Shown here piece after piece: positions 11,004-21,491 of a DNA stretch of 64,000 nucleotides; the first letter of the stretch is position 1, and the number at the start of each line of letters is the position of its first letter. The notes under the pieces are model-generated. The model saw only the letters and a list, made by a program, of their open reading frames with translations, had not been told where the DNA came from and made no database searches. The DNA is from Entonaema liquescens. Its lineage: Eukaryota; Ascomycota; Sordariomycetes; Xylariales; Xylariaceae. The stretch spans positions 1,707,001 through 1,771,000 of the forward strand of contig CADCSX010000010.1 in the NCBI GenBank assembly GCA_902805475.1, in the 5' to 3' direction. A program made the translations under genes and the position numbers.

Positions 11004-13049
11004 ATGGATATCTTCAAGATTCTGTCCCGAGGGACAAAAAAGTCTGCCAATCAACCAACGGTCCCGAAACCCATCGCAAAACCTTCGACCCCGCAGCTTT
11101 TCAATGATCCTACTCGGGGCGTCAAACGTAAAAGAAACGAAGAGGCCGCCTCGACGTTAGAAGTCGACGATGACCTCAATGAAATCAACTTCTTTGCGCC
11201 TCGAGCAGCTAAGAAGCAAAGCCCCGAACCTGAGATCAGGGAGACACCGAAAGAGAACACGCCACAGCCGGTACTTGATGAGGAAGATGTCCGACAAGTC
11301 CTCCGGTCGCATCGTTTAAAGTTTACTCTACTCTCCTCCCACGAAGAAAAGAAGAAAAAGGTGAAGAAGTCCAAAAAAAAGGAGGAAGCGAAGCCCAAAG
11401 CGAAAGATGGAAAGAAGCAGCTTTTCCCACAACCTTTAACTTCGTTTTCCGAATTACGATCCGCATACAACATCTCACCCAGGCTGGGGGAGAATCTGGC
11501 AAAACAAGGATATAGAATTCCCACAGAAGTACAATTAGCCAGCTTGCCTCTCTTGTTACAGCCAGATAGAGCTATATCTGCATCTGCCGCTGGGGATTTA
11601 AATTTAAAGACCGAAGATGGAATCGATTTCTTAGCGGTCGCACCAACCGGCAGCGGCAAGACGCTTGCCTTCTTAATCCCGGCTATCAATAGCGTCTTAC
11701 GTAGGAGGGCAGGTGAGACGTCGCTGAAAGAAAGATTACTGGAAGTGGTGGTGGTTGCACCTACACGGGAACTTGCCCACCAAATCGTCAACGAGGGTAG
11801 GAAATTGGCGCAAGGTACAGGAGTCAAGATCGTAGGGATGAAGAAGGGTATGCAAATACCTACGGAAGGTCAAATAGATGTTGATGAAGAACCTACTTCC
11901 GGAAGTGATGATGGGGCAGGCAGTGCTGATGACGATTCGGAGGACGAGCAGAAAAAGGCTACAACAACGAAAACAGATATACTAGTGACAACACCGTTGC
12001 TTTTACGGAACTATCTGAAATCGAGGACATTACCAACGGTCAAATTATTGATCCTAGACGAAGCGGATGTCCTTCTTGACCCCCTATTCCGAGAACAGAC
12101 TCTTGGGATCTGGTCTGCTTGCACTAACGAATCGTTACGGTTGACATGCTGGTCCGCGACTATGGGTTCTAATATCGAGGGTCTTATCTTGGAGCAACTA
12201 AAATCTCGGGAATCTCCCGCCATCCCTTTGATCCGTCTTGTGGTTGGATTAAAAGATACGGCAGTCCCGAGCATTAACCATAAACTTGTCTATACTGCTA
12301 CTGAGCAGGGCAAACTTTTTGCGCTCCGTCAACTTCTGCATCCTAAATCATCGGACGATTCGATGCCACAGATGCGGCTTCCTTTCCTAGTATTTACACA
12401 AACGATAGAACGTGCTACAGCGTTACACGATGAGTTGAAGTTTGATATACCCGCGGAAGCTGGCGGCTCGACTCGTATTGCAGCTCTTCATTCATCCTTA
12501 TCAGACTCGGCGCGTTCCAATATTGTTGCCCGATTCCGGGCAGGCGAGATCTGGGTCCTAATCACAACGGATCTACTCATGCGAGGCATCGACTTCCGCG
12601 GAGTGAACGGTGTGATCAATTACGATGTCCCGACTTCCGCAGCAGCCTACGTTCACCGTGTAGGTCGAACCGGGCGAGCGGGTCACGAGGGCGGTGTTGC
12701 TGTAACATTTTATACCACCGAAGATGTCACCTACCTCAAGAGCATCGCGAACGTCATCGCCCTGAGCGAGAAGCAGGCTGGAAAGAGTAGCGAGGAGAGT
12801 GTTCCAAAGTGGCTGATAGAATCCTTGCCTAAGATCGGCAAAGAAGAAAAGAAGAAGCTGAAGCAGCGGGGTGTTGAGTCTCGACGGGGTGCCAAAGCTC
12901 CGAAGATCACCACGCAGAGCGCATGGGAGAGGCGAAAGGAGAATAATAAGCGCGGTGCAATTGCTGGAAGTAAGAAGAGGAAGACGCAAGAAGTGGTTAG
13001 TGATACCCAGGGGCAGGAGGAGAGCGAGTGGGATGGGATAGGAGATTAA
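11004..13049 (+). CDS. ROK1: ATP-dependent RNA helicase Rok1 (DDX52 family)
   Basis: A single exon of 681 aa. The start at 11004 is chosen over an in-frame non-ATG extension because MDIFKILSRG matches the Rok1 N-terminus. DEAD-box motifs are in order: Q-motif region (GYRIPTEVQ), APTGSGKT (213-220), PTREL (253-257), DEAD (352-355), SAT (384-386), RGIDF and HRVGRTGR (551-558). Rok1 works in the nucleolus in early 18S rRNA processing at sites A0-A2. A Lys-rich stretch near residues 115-135 and a Lys/Arg-rich C-terminus fit nucleolar targeting. An acidic insertion (about 294-316) lies between motifs Ia and II. No introns. Confidence 0.92.
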   Translation: MDIFKILSRGTKKSANQPTVPKPIAKPSTPQLFNDPTRGVKRKRNEEAASTLEVDDDLNEINFFAPRAAKKQSPEPEIRETPKENTPQPVLDEEDVRQVLRSHRLKFTLLSSHEEKKKKVKKSKKKEEAKPKAKDGKKQLFPQPLTSFSELRSAYNISPRLGENLAKQGYRIPTEVQLASLPLLLQPDRAISASAAGDLNLKTEDGIDFLAVAPTGSGKTLAFLIPAINSVLRRRAGETSLKERLLEVVVVAPTRELAHQIVNEGRKLAQGTGVKIVGMKKGMQIPTEGQIDVDEEPTSGSDDGAGSADDDSEDEQKKATTTKTDILVTTPLLLRNYLKSRTLPTVKLLILDEADVLLDPLFREQTLGIWSACTNESLRLTCWSATMGSNIEGLILEQLKSRESPAIPLIRLVVGLKDTAVPSINHKLVYTATEQGKLFALRQLLHPKSSDDSMPQMRLPFLVFTQTIERATALHDELKFDIPAEAGGSTRIAALHSSLSDSARSNIVARFRAGEIWVLITTDLLMRGIDFRGVNGVINYDVPTSAAAYVHRVGRTGRAGHEGGVAVTFYTTEDVTYLKSIANVIALSEKQAGKSSEESVPKWLIESLPKIGKEEKKKLKQRGVESRRGAKAPKITTQSAWERRKENNKRGAIAGSKKRKTQEVVSDTQGQEESEWDGIGD

Positions 13050-13559
13050 ATAGGTACCTAGGTACCTATATCTACAGCTTGTATATAGGGGTTGTGCTGA
13101 GCCTACCCCAACTAATAACATCTACTCTTGAATGCTAAAATCTGGTTCATATTTCCCTTGGTGCGATACTCTCCTCTCAATATCTTTCATCAAGCTTACT
13201 TGAAGCTCTCTAAACATCGTACAATTAAACCATTATTACTCGCTATTTTGGAAATATTCGATCAATTATTGGTCAATTGATCCTTTACGCCATTTAGTTA
13301 CCGAATGGCGAAGGATCGGAATTAGAGTAACGTGGGGCTCCGATACCGAACTCCACTTCAATCTAGGCGATAACGGTTATCTCTGGTTCAATCTTTATCC
13401 TCGGAAGTCGCCCGGATCGTAAGCTCCCCTCACAAATCCTTCCTGTCTTCCGACGTATGAATTGGTGGTGATTGCGGAGGTATAATTCAAATTCGAGGTC
13501 CAGCGATGTTATAAGATGACATACGAATTATTATAGGTCAAAGATATACTTAATTTAAC
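13050..13559. promoter_or_regulatory. intergenic region upstream of D-lactate dehydrogenase
   Basis: Begins with a palindrome of overlapping GGTACC/CCTAGG units at about 13052-13069, in the 3' UTR position of Rok1. The rest is the DLD1 upstream region. No TATA box was assigned. Confidence 0.4.
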
Positions 13560-15574
13560 ATGTCGCGACTTGTATGTCGATCGACCCATGCCGGGCTTCG
13601 GTGCGTCGGCTTCCCAAGACCTCTCCGGACAGTATCATCGCCATGTGTCGCATACTTACAGCGCGTGCGAACGTATGCTACGGAGAAGAAGGATCCGTCA
13701 TCTAGTTTTCAGGGCCAGATGCTCGAGAGTATAAGCTCCCGTATTGCGCGAGAGAAGGCAGAGAGAGAAAAGTATGCGAAGCGGCAACAAGAATCGGCCG
13801 GAACGAGGCGCTGGGCTACCACATTCGGTGAGAAAGTCTAAAAAACTAATAGGTCTATAAGCACTAAAGCTAATGATTGCCAATCGCTAGTAATCCTCGC
13901 TGCTGCAGGTGGTTCTTATTTCCTAGGAACATTGGCCCCCCGCGACGTAGACCCTACTTCGACTCTTCCTTTAGCTGTGACGCGCGATCCAAAATACAAA
14001 AACGACAAAGCGAATCTCGAAGCTGCGTGGGCCGACTTCGCCGGTATAGTTGGCAAGGAGAATGTCAGCACCATAGAGGCTGACCTCGAAACTCACGCTA
14101 ACTCGGATTGGTCAAGCTATCGAAGCAAGGAAGGGGAGAAACCGTTCATGGTGGTCTACCCGGGTTCAACGGAGGAGGTTAGCCAGATCATGAAGGTCTG
14201 CCACTCCCGAAGGATACCGGTTGTTGGCTACAGTGGTGGTACCAGCTTGGAAGGCCACTTCACCCCCACAAGAGGAGGTATCTGCGTGGATTTCCGGAGG
14301 ATGGATAAGATCCTTGCCCTGCACAAGGAAGATCTGGACGTTGTTGTGCAACCGGCGGTTGGCTGGGAGCTACTGAACGAAGAGATCGGAAAAGAAAACC
14401 TCTTCTTCCCTCCCGACCCAGGTCCAGGTGCTCAGATTGGTGGCATGATTGGTACAGGATGCAGTGGCACGAATGCGTATCGATATGGTACAATGCGGGA
14501 ATGGGTTCTCTCGCTTACTGTCGTCCTCGCAGACGGTACCATAATCAAGACTCGCCAACGACCAAGGAAGAGCTCTGCAGGCTATGATCTGACGAAGCTT
14601 TTTATCGGTAGCGAAGGCACCCTTGGTCTTGTCACTGAAGCGACTCTTAAGCTTACCACTAAACCCGCTAGCACGAGTGTGGCAGTTTGTGGCTTTGGCA
14701 CGATCCGCCAGGCTGCGGACTGTGTCGCGAAGGTTGTAGGACAGGGTGTCCCAGTTGCTGCCGTCGAAATCCTCGACGAGGAGCAGATGAAGTGTATTAA
14801 CGAAGCTGGCATGACATCAAAGCATTGGAAAGAGGTCCCTACATTGTTCTTTAAGTTCTCCGGCACTGAGCGCGGTGTCAAGGAGCAGATCCAGATCGTA
14901 CAGGAGATGGCTAAGATAACGGGTAGCAAGAGCTTCGAGTTTGCCCGCTCCGAGACCGAAAAAGCCGAGCTGTGGAGTGCACGCAAGGAGGCGTTGTGGA
15001 GCACTATGTCCGTCGCCAAGCCCGGTGAAAAGGTGTGGACTGGAGACGTCGCTGTTCCTATGAGCCGATTACCACTCCTTATCGAGGAGACCAAAGATGA
15101 CATGAAGAAGAGCGGCATGTATGGCACTATCGTCGGACACGTTGGTGACGGAAACTTCCATAGTAAGCAGCCCGGATTCAACAGTTGAGGCATTCTAACA
15201 ATAGCGCCAGTCATTCTACTTTCAAATGACGAGCAGAGACATGCTGCTGAGGAGCTAGTGCACCGTATGGTGAAGAGAGCTGTCGAATTAGAAGGGACCG
15301 TAACGGTGAGTTACCCTAAGTGGTATCCTTAAATCAGATCTAACGGATACAGGGTGAACACGGAGTTGGTCTAGTTAAGAGGGATTATCTACCACACGAA
15401 CTAGGCGAAAGCACCGTCGATACTATGAGAAAGGTGAGTCTACACATCCCTCATTCTACACAATTACTAATCATTATGTAGATCAAGCAAGCGCTTGACC
15501 CTCTTAGTCTACTAAATGCCGACAAGGTTATCCGGGTACAAAAGCCGAAGCCCGGTGAGGTCGCCGAATGGTGA
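13560..15574 (+). CDS. DLD1: D-lactate dehydrogenase (cytochrome), mitochondrial
   Basis: Exons 13560..13827, 13891..15162, 15211..15305, 15353..15433, 15482..15574; 602 aa, all frames consistent. The N-terminus is Arg-rich without acidic residues (mitochondrial presequence). A membrane segment follows at about 90-104 (VILAAAGGSYFLGTL), as in Dld1 anchored to the inner membrane. The FAD-binding domain includes GYSGGTSLEGHF (about 202-213), and the C-terminal oxidase domain has HVGDGNFH (506-513) and GEHGVG (546-551). The enzyme oxidises D-lactate to pyruvate and passes electrons to cytochrome c. The intron at 15163 splits the codon just after GNFH. Confidence 0.92.
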
Positions 15575-15910
15575 TGATACTATTTTGTTGGCGCCTGTAT
15601 ATACAACATCATTGCTCCGCATAATACCTTCTATCTATATCCCGGCATGTTGCCCAAAATTACCAATTTGCAACTTCATGTGTACCCATTCCTTCATTCA
15701 CTCGGAATACTATGCAAGTGCGACTATGTTAGGTAGGGAATGATTCAGCTCATCGGGGTTTGATGATATTGCATTTTCGGGCTCTATTAAATTCAATGCG
15801 ATGAGGCAACCTTCCGCGTATTACCTCCACAATCCAATCTCAGCTTCGGGCTACCCCTACCTCTTAACGCCAATCTCCATATTGGAACCTTGATCAGAGA
15901 TACGGCTTAA
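15575..15910. other. convergent 3' intergenic region
   Basis: A stretch of 336 bases between the 3' ends of DLD1 and the tyrosinase gene. I see no feature in it. Confidence 0.5.
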
Positions 15911-17350
15911 TCACTCATACACGAAGCAGAAAGGCGAACCCCCTACGGTATCAAGCAATTCGCGGTACGTGTAGCTTTCGCCAACCGGGCGGATATCAAG
16001 CACGTCGTCCAGTGTTCCGTTGCGACTCGCCGGCATGTTCATCATAGTGATAGTTCCAGCCATCGTCTATGATTGTTTTGGTCAGCAACTAAAGATTAAG
16101 TATTCAGTGGCGCTCTCACCTGTCGGTTCTCCCAATCGAGGTTCTGCCAGATGAAGTACATGCGGTCAATCTGTCCGTGGTGTTGATAGAAGCCGGGCTC
16201 TAGAGGCGAGAAGTAGAAGTCCCCACCAGGGTCACCAGCTAGATACGTGTCAGCTCAGTCCATGTCTCTCTAAAATTCAAGACTTACCGATAGCGAAGTG
16301 GCCACCACCGTGAACAGCGAATCCCCACTTACGAGCCTCTGGCCAGCGGAAATCACCTTGCAGGTTGGCCTGGAACAAGGCGATGTCAGGGCTCTCCAGG
16401 ATCGTCTCGGTGGTGTTTTTAATGGAAGCCCACTGCGCGCAGATCTCGGTGTTCAAATCCCGCTTCAGACACCGCGGGTTATATGCCAGCGGGTCTTTGG
16501 CGGTGTTGGGCCCAAAGTTGACGGTGTAGTTGACAAACGGTCCGTGCGTCACACAACCACCTCCTGAGCCGCCTGGGAAGAAGCCGTTAGACGAATTGAC
16601 CTTAGCTCCATTCGATCCCAAAGACGTCTCAGAGCCATCAAATAGGGGCGATTTTTCTACGCTGCCAGCGTCGAGACCCCACTATATCCAGAGTCAGATC
16701 CATCGCACAAAGCTTACTCGGAAGCTAACGTACCTCCCAATACGGGAATGCGCCAGTGTAGCCACACATAGTCCTTAGCTTCTCCTCAAAGGTCCAGACG
16801 TAGAGTCTATGGAAGAGGAGGAAGTATGCCTACACAGCCTATTAGACTTGTCGAGGACGTGAGCCGATACGGTTGACTTACCGAGTTGTGAACATACGGC
16901 GTCACCTTGTAGTGCAAAACGCCGAAGCTGTCGAACATCGACCTAATAGGAGCTATTAAAATCGGCCACCACTAACTTAGTCTCGGATTCGGAACTTACT
17001 TCGGACCAGTCACGTTCTCATACACATTTGGTAGTTCCATCAAACATTCGACGGCTTTGACGTATGCCTTTCGCTCCTCTCCGGGAATGTTTCTCCTATC
17101 CATGAGTTAGATTTACATAATGAAGTTAAGGATATGATACGCACCATTCCTTTCGCCTTCTAACATTCTCCTTCGTACATTCTCCACTGCCATCAAGCCG
17201 AGCTAGAGCGTTGCTCAAGGCCGTCTGGCCCATCTGCTGTAGAGCTTTACCCGAATCAATATCCGCCTGAGGGTAGTCGGCGCCGACTGCGAGCCCCTGA
17301 AGGGACGCGCCCGCGAGAGCGAACGGCAGTAGCTTCTTGAGAAACCCCAT
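15911..17350 (-). CDS. secreted tyrosinase-family copper protein
   Basis: Seven exons on the minus strand: 17350..17145, 17095..17000, 16942..16882, 16829..16734, 16681..16288, 16238..16120, 16066..15911; 375 aa. The N-terminus is a signal peptide (MGFLKKLLPFALAGASLQ..). The type-3 copper ligands are visible: CuA His111, His119 and His128 (VHNSAYFLLFHR, spacing x8 between the last two), and CuB His277, His281 (VHGGGH) and His304/305 (YQHHGQIDRMYF). A CGYTG...PYWEW segment links the two sites, as in tyrosinases. The family oxidises phenols or catechols; substrate cannot be read from sequence. It lacks the long C-terminal lid domain of classical fungal tyrosinases, so it belongs to the short secreted group. 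Confidence 0.88.
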
Positions 17351-19258
17351 TGCAACAGTCTCAACAGTGACTGCTCTTTTCCTTAGTTGTCTCTCTTGGG
17401 GACGACAAGAGATACGCCCTCCTATATCCTCCATCCTCGTCGACCCGGAGGAGCACAATATTCTATACCCCTATACGCCAAGACACGCCAGGCTGCGAGT
17501 ATGGCAGAATGGCAAAATGTGGGGAACCCCTGTCCGCATGGAAGCGACTCAGAGGCTGCCAACCAGGGGATGAGCACGAGAAAGTAAGGTTAAACCGTTA
17601 CCTAACAGCGCAATATACGGCGAGGCAATTTCTTCCTCTGTTGCGAGTCTCACATATTAAATTCGGGCGCACGCCATTGGCCACGGAGCGCCGATCATCG
17701 CCTTAGCGATGGGAAAGGGTAGTCGAAGAAGTGCCGGACGCACAGCCAGACGACTACCTAAAAGGGGGTGCGCAAGAGGGCTAAATTGGGTGGCAGAATA
17801 CCGCTCGCTATTGGCTCCAGACACTCCTTGCCGAGTCGCTTGATTGAGCGGTCACTTGATTTCTGCCGGCGAGCGTAATTGCAATGATAGAAAAAAATAG
17901 TAAGAAAAGGCCCTCCCCCCTTTTCTGCGCGAGGTCCTCGCAAATTACCTCTAGCCCCCCGGAAACCCAAAAGGGACGACACGCAGTTACACGGGCCGGG
18001 GCGGCACGGCAGCCATCTGTCTCTCTCTGCTGCCATCCGCGACATTTATCCACCAGGTTGGAACCGGGGTCCGGGGTGTATTAGGTTGGTAGGCAGGTAG
18101 GTATGCTATGTCGTATATCCGCGCAGAGGGAGAGCCAAAAACTTACTTGGCGCAACGCGTGTATCCGCCCTTCGCATAGATGCGCGCTCGGATGTATATA
18201 ATTAGGACAAGGCTTCGCCCACGGCACTTGCGTCCTGCGCGGCGGTAGCGAGTGCTGGATATGCCGGTTACCCGAACTAGAGAGGATGAAGTAAAGTAAA
18301 GCACGGTTTCGGCTTAGTTAGGTGCTCGAGACGATGTTCCGGGTCGTGCAGATAGTATACAAGCTTTGCTCGGCGGATAATGGGCAATTTGGTAATGGCC
18401 AACAAGCAAGGGGTGGTTGGTGGTGGTTCAGCTACCGTGGCTGAATGTAGATTGCGAATAGAATTTTCGTGACAATTACCTATGGTCCTATTGGCGAGAG
18501 TGACTCGTCGAGGACAACGTAGCATGAACACCGGATCATTACACTATCCGAAATGCTATAATAGCACTGTCATATTGTCACCAGGCCCTCTGGTATCCAT
18601 ATGCCGTGTTCTCAACTCGGCCCTTGGGGCCAGGGGGTATTAATGAAGATAAACGAGGGAGTATAAATCTAGGATGACGTGGTCGGGCAGGTTTTTTCAT
18701 ATGACTGTTTCTTTCTTCTCCCTCCTGGTTCGTGTTACGTCTCCGGTTATTATAGTATTTGTCATGGTCGAAAGTGCCTCAACCTCAACACAATAGTTTT
18801 CGACATAGCTCCGTATTGAAACATCTCGCTCAATTAGGGGCAATCTAGAAGATATAATGCTGTGTTTTTTTTACGAAATTCTATGGGTGCTTAATTTAGA
18901 ATGTGTGAAAAGAAACAACACCGCAATTGCTTGTTAGGAATTACCCCCTATAGGTAAAAATCTTGGATCCTTAAGTCTGACTAGCAGGCCTCAAATACTC
19001 TTCGTAAGCAATTGCTCCTCAACCCTGAATCTAGAGCGAAACTGTTAGCACGTCTATCCCAAGGTTGTTGATCCATATAGTAGAAGCTTACTTGTAAGTT
19101 ATCGAACGTGAATACTTCTGACCTAGTAAGTCAGTCCTGCGGTTATTTCCATGGCGTATGGTAAAAGGCCACTATTCTGTAATTGTTTCACCCCAAAGCA
19201 AAGACTACTAGGCAATGTATCTCCGTCGTCAATATCTTAATCCTTCTAGTTGTAGTGT
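17351..19258. other. 1.9-kb intergenic region upstream of tyrosinase
   Basis: Tyrosinase promoter side plus the 3' side of the protease-like gene. It contains C/G-rich short ORFs around 17760-18080 with no family signal, and GGTAG repeats at about 18084-18102. I see no supported gene. Confidence 0.45.
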
Positions 19259-21115
19259 TTAGTTTTTTACTTGTTTAGCTTTCAATTCCGCACAGCTGCC
19301 TGACTTGGCCTTTACCGGACTTGGATGAGAAAAGACTGCTTTTGTATGTATATCCCTATACCAGCAGAGAGGAGGAATGGATTTGGCCCTAGAAGGCGTA
19401 CCATGAGCGAGGCAAGTCAGGGACGTGCAAGATTCTGTTCCTGACAAGTTACCAGAAGTGGAAGCCGGCGCGATCGACTCTGGCTCACTGAAATCCAGGT
19501 CGATGAAAGAGTCGCTGTCAATTGATGACGAATCTCCATATTTGTCAAGCAAATTTACCCGTGAGGAAAACATAGCTGCCCTCTTTATACCCCGGGTATT
19601 TTCTAGGATTGGTGACCCAGATAAACTTTCGTTCTCGTTAGGCCGCGTTCTTGCACACTTGCCATCGCGTACTTCTCCAGGGATTGATGCGACTGTACCT
19701 GTTATTTCAAAGATGTCGCGAAAAACTTCGGTAGCAGGGATGAAATAAGCTATGAATGAGCCTCTTGCGCCTAGGATGAGATGACCATAGAAATTGCCTG
19801 TCTTTGCATCGAGAATGGCTGAGCCGCTGTCACCTTTAATAACTGAAATATCTAGCTGGACTTGGAAAATCTTTCCGATGTGGGAATTGAGACCTGACCG
19901 GTAACTGATAGCTCCCGGTATTAGGAGACCCCTGACTGGGCCTCTCGAAGAAGTGACGACTACAACAGCGCACTCATCAGATCCAACTTCAGCAATGCTC
20001 CGGACATGAAGTATACGGTCGTCCCATGGTAACCTATTGACGCCGTCGCCGAAACGTAAGACAAACGTGTCTGCAAGCTCGACTAACGCGTAGTCTAACG
20101 ACAAGAGCAGCACATCGTTAAAGTATTGGGGAATAACACCAACAAATCCAAGACGTAAATTTGGCGACGGCACCATATTTCCAAGACAAGACATGTCCCC
20201 AACTCCCATCTCCGGCTCGTCTATGACGTCCAAGGGAGAAGGAATATTCGCCGTTCTCCTAGCTCGTCGAAGCTGGCATTCAAGTTCCTCGGGGGTCACG
20301 CTGCCGCGACTAGTGGCCGTTAAGTCATATTCATGATCGACCTCTTCGTCGTACTCCTCGCTTTCGCCATCATCTAAAGTATCGAAGTGGCAGTCGTTAG
20401 AGTCATCCAACGCCCAAATAGGAGGTAGTTTTGAATCTATCCTAAACAAGTGACTCGCGGTGAGTTGGAAATGGACTCCTGCTACTTCTATCACTACTCC
20501 ACCAGTAGAATAGTTCATAGAACAGTCATGGTTCGACTGTTGGAAGTAAAGCTGCCTCCCAAGCTCTGGTTTCCAGGACTGGCTGAGTATATTACCCCAA
20601 TACTTTTCTGCTTCATCGGAACTCATAAATATATCGTCAAGCTGTGTATCCTCGTCTCCAACTTGATTGCATCGACCATCTCCTGATGTTTCGGCAGTCT
20701 TGGCATCGTTCAAACCAGCGAGGAGGCGTAACGGAGCAGAATTCTCCAGGGGTAACGCTGCTGCCCCTAGTCCGAACCCCGGATGTCGGCTTAGTATATC
20801 ACTTGCACGAATGGTATCTTCGGCATCACTTCGTGTATGGCGATTGGTACAGCATATCATGATAACAGGGTTCGCTTTGTCCGAGCTACGACCTATCATA
20901 TAGAGCTTGACAAAGATATCCGCATAACTAAGGTCGAGACTGCCAAGTATAGTCTCAATCTCGGGTTGGATGACATTTTCGAACTGCTCAAGAGCAGGGC
21001 CGCGGGGCCACCATGCTTTTCGTCTGCCAAGCTTGGACGACACAATCTCGTTGCCGATTGATCCAATTGAATCTGGCCATCGCCGTAAGGTCTTCGAGAC
21101 TTTCGGAAAAGGCAT
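19259..21115 (-). CDS. trypsin-fold serine protease-like protein
   Basis: A single exon of 618 aa. A chymotrypsin-type triad can be placed in order: His222 (LTASHLF), Asp341 (SLDYALVEL) and Ser430 (IKGDSGSAIL, with GDSG intact). The N-terminal 120 residues (WWPRGPALEQFE, YMIGRSSDKANPVIMICC) match my recollection of a conserved segment in fungal-specific proteins; its role is unknown to me. An acidic insertion (about 246-265) separates His and Asp. The Ser/Pro-rich tail follows residue 480. There is no signal peptide, so it is probably intracellular. In fungi, trypsin-like domains also occur as effectors of NLR/STAND immune receptors, but no NLR is in this window. It borders the AT-rich island. 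Activity is inferred from the triad only. Confidence 0.7.
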   Translation of the reverse strand: MPFPKVSKTLRRWPDSIGSIGNEIVSSKLGRRKAWWPRGPALEQFENVIQPEIETILGSLDLSYADIFVKLYMIGRSSDKANPVIMICCTNRHTRSDAEDTIRASDILSRHPGFGLGAAALPLENSAPLRLLAGLNDAKTAETSGDGRCNQVGDEDTQLDDIFMSSDEAEKYWGNILSQSWKPELGRQLYFQQSNHDCSMNYSTGGVVIEVAGVHFQLTASHLFRIDSKLPPIWALDDSNDCHFDTLDDGESEEYDEEVDHEYDLTATSRGSVTPEELECQLRRARRTANIPSPLDVIDEPEMGVGDMSCLGNMVPSPNLRLGFVGVIPQYFNDVLLLSLDYALVELADTFVLRFGDGVNRLPWDDRILHVRSIAEVGSDECAVVVVTSSRGPVRGLLIPGAISYRSGLNSHIGKIFQVQLDISVIKGDSGSAILDAKTGNFYGHLILGARGSFIAYFIPATEVFRDIFEITGTVASIPGEVRDGKCARTRPNENESLSGSPILENTRGIKRAAMFSSRVNLLDKYGDSSSIDSDSFIDLDFSEPESIAPASTSGNLSGTESCTSLTCLAHGTPSRAKSIPPLCWYRDIHTKAVFSHPSPVKAKSGSCAELKAKQVKN

Positions 21116-21429
21116 CGCTCACTGCTTCGTATTTATCACACTCGAGGGAAAAGAGGGTGGTTCAGTTTAGAAGTAAAGACTTTGAATATACTGTAGGTCA
21201 TCCATCTTTTATTGCGTCCTCCTGTGGCTATGCGAATTGAATACAATACCGGATTCCCCAGCAGCAATCAAAATACCTCACATGGGACCCTATCTATTCA
21301 CCCCTATACACATCGAGAGGGTTGTGATGAACACCGTTTGCATGGTGCATGAATCTGCGTGGCGTATGAATCTGCATGGCGTATGGCGGTCATGCGGAGA
21401 ACGAATTACGAATAGAACAAGGGGTACTA
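21116..21429. other. flank between protease-like gene and AT island
   Basis: Normal-composition DNA upstream of the protease-like gene. It includes a short direct repeat of GTATGAATCTGC / GCATGAATCTGC units at about 21348-21378. No gene seen. Confidence 0.4.
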
Positions 21430-21491
21430 TATTAGTACTATCTACACAAGTTTGACGTAACACCCCTAAAGAAGTACTGCGCATTAATTAA
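21430..21491 (+). repeat. left terminal inverted repeat of AT island
   Basis: Contains CTACACAAGTTTGACGTA (21443-21460) and TGCGCATTAATT near its inner end. It pairs with 31004-31065. Compared with the right copy it shows more G-to-A and C-to-T states. Confidence 0.8.

Noticed and set aside
11051..11827. 258-codon minus-strand ORF
   Set aside because: Antisense shadow of the conserved Rok1 coding sequence.
14582..15214. 210-codon minus-strand ORF
   Set aside because: Antisense shadow of the D-lactate dehydrogenase gene.
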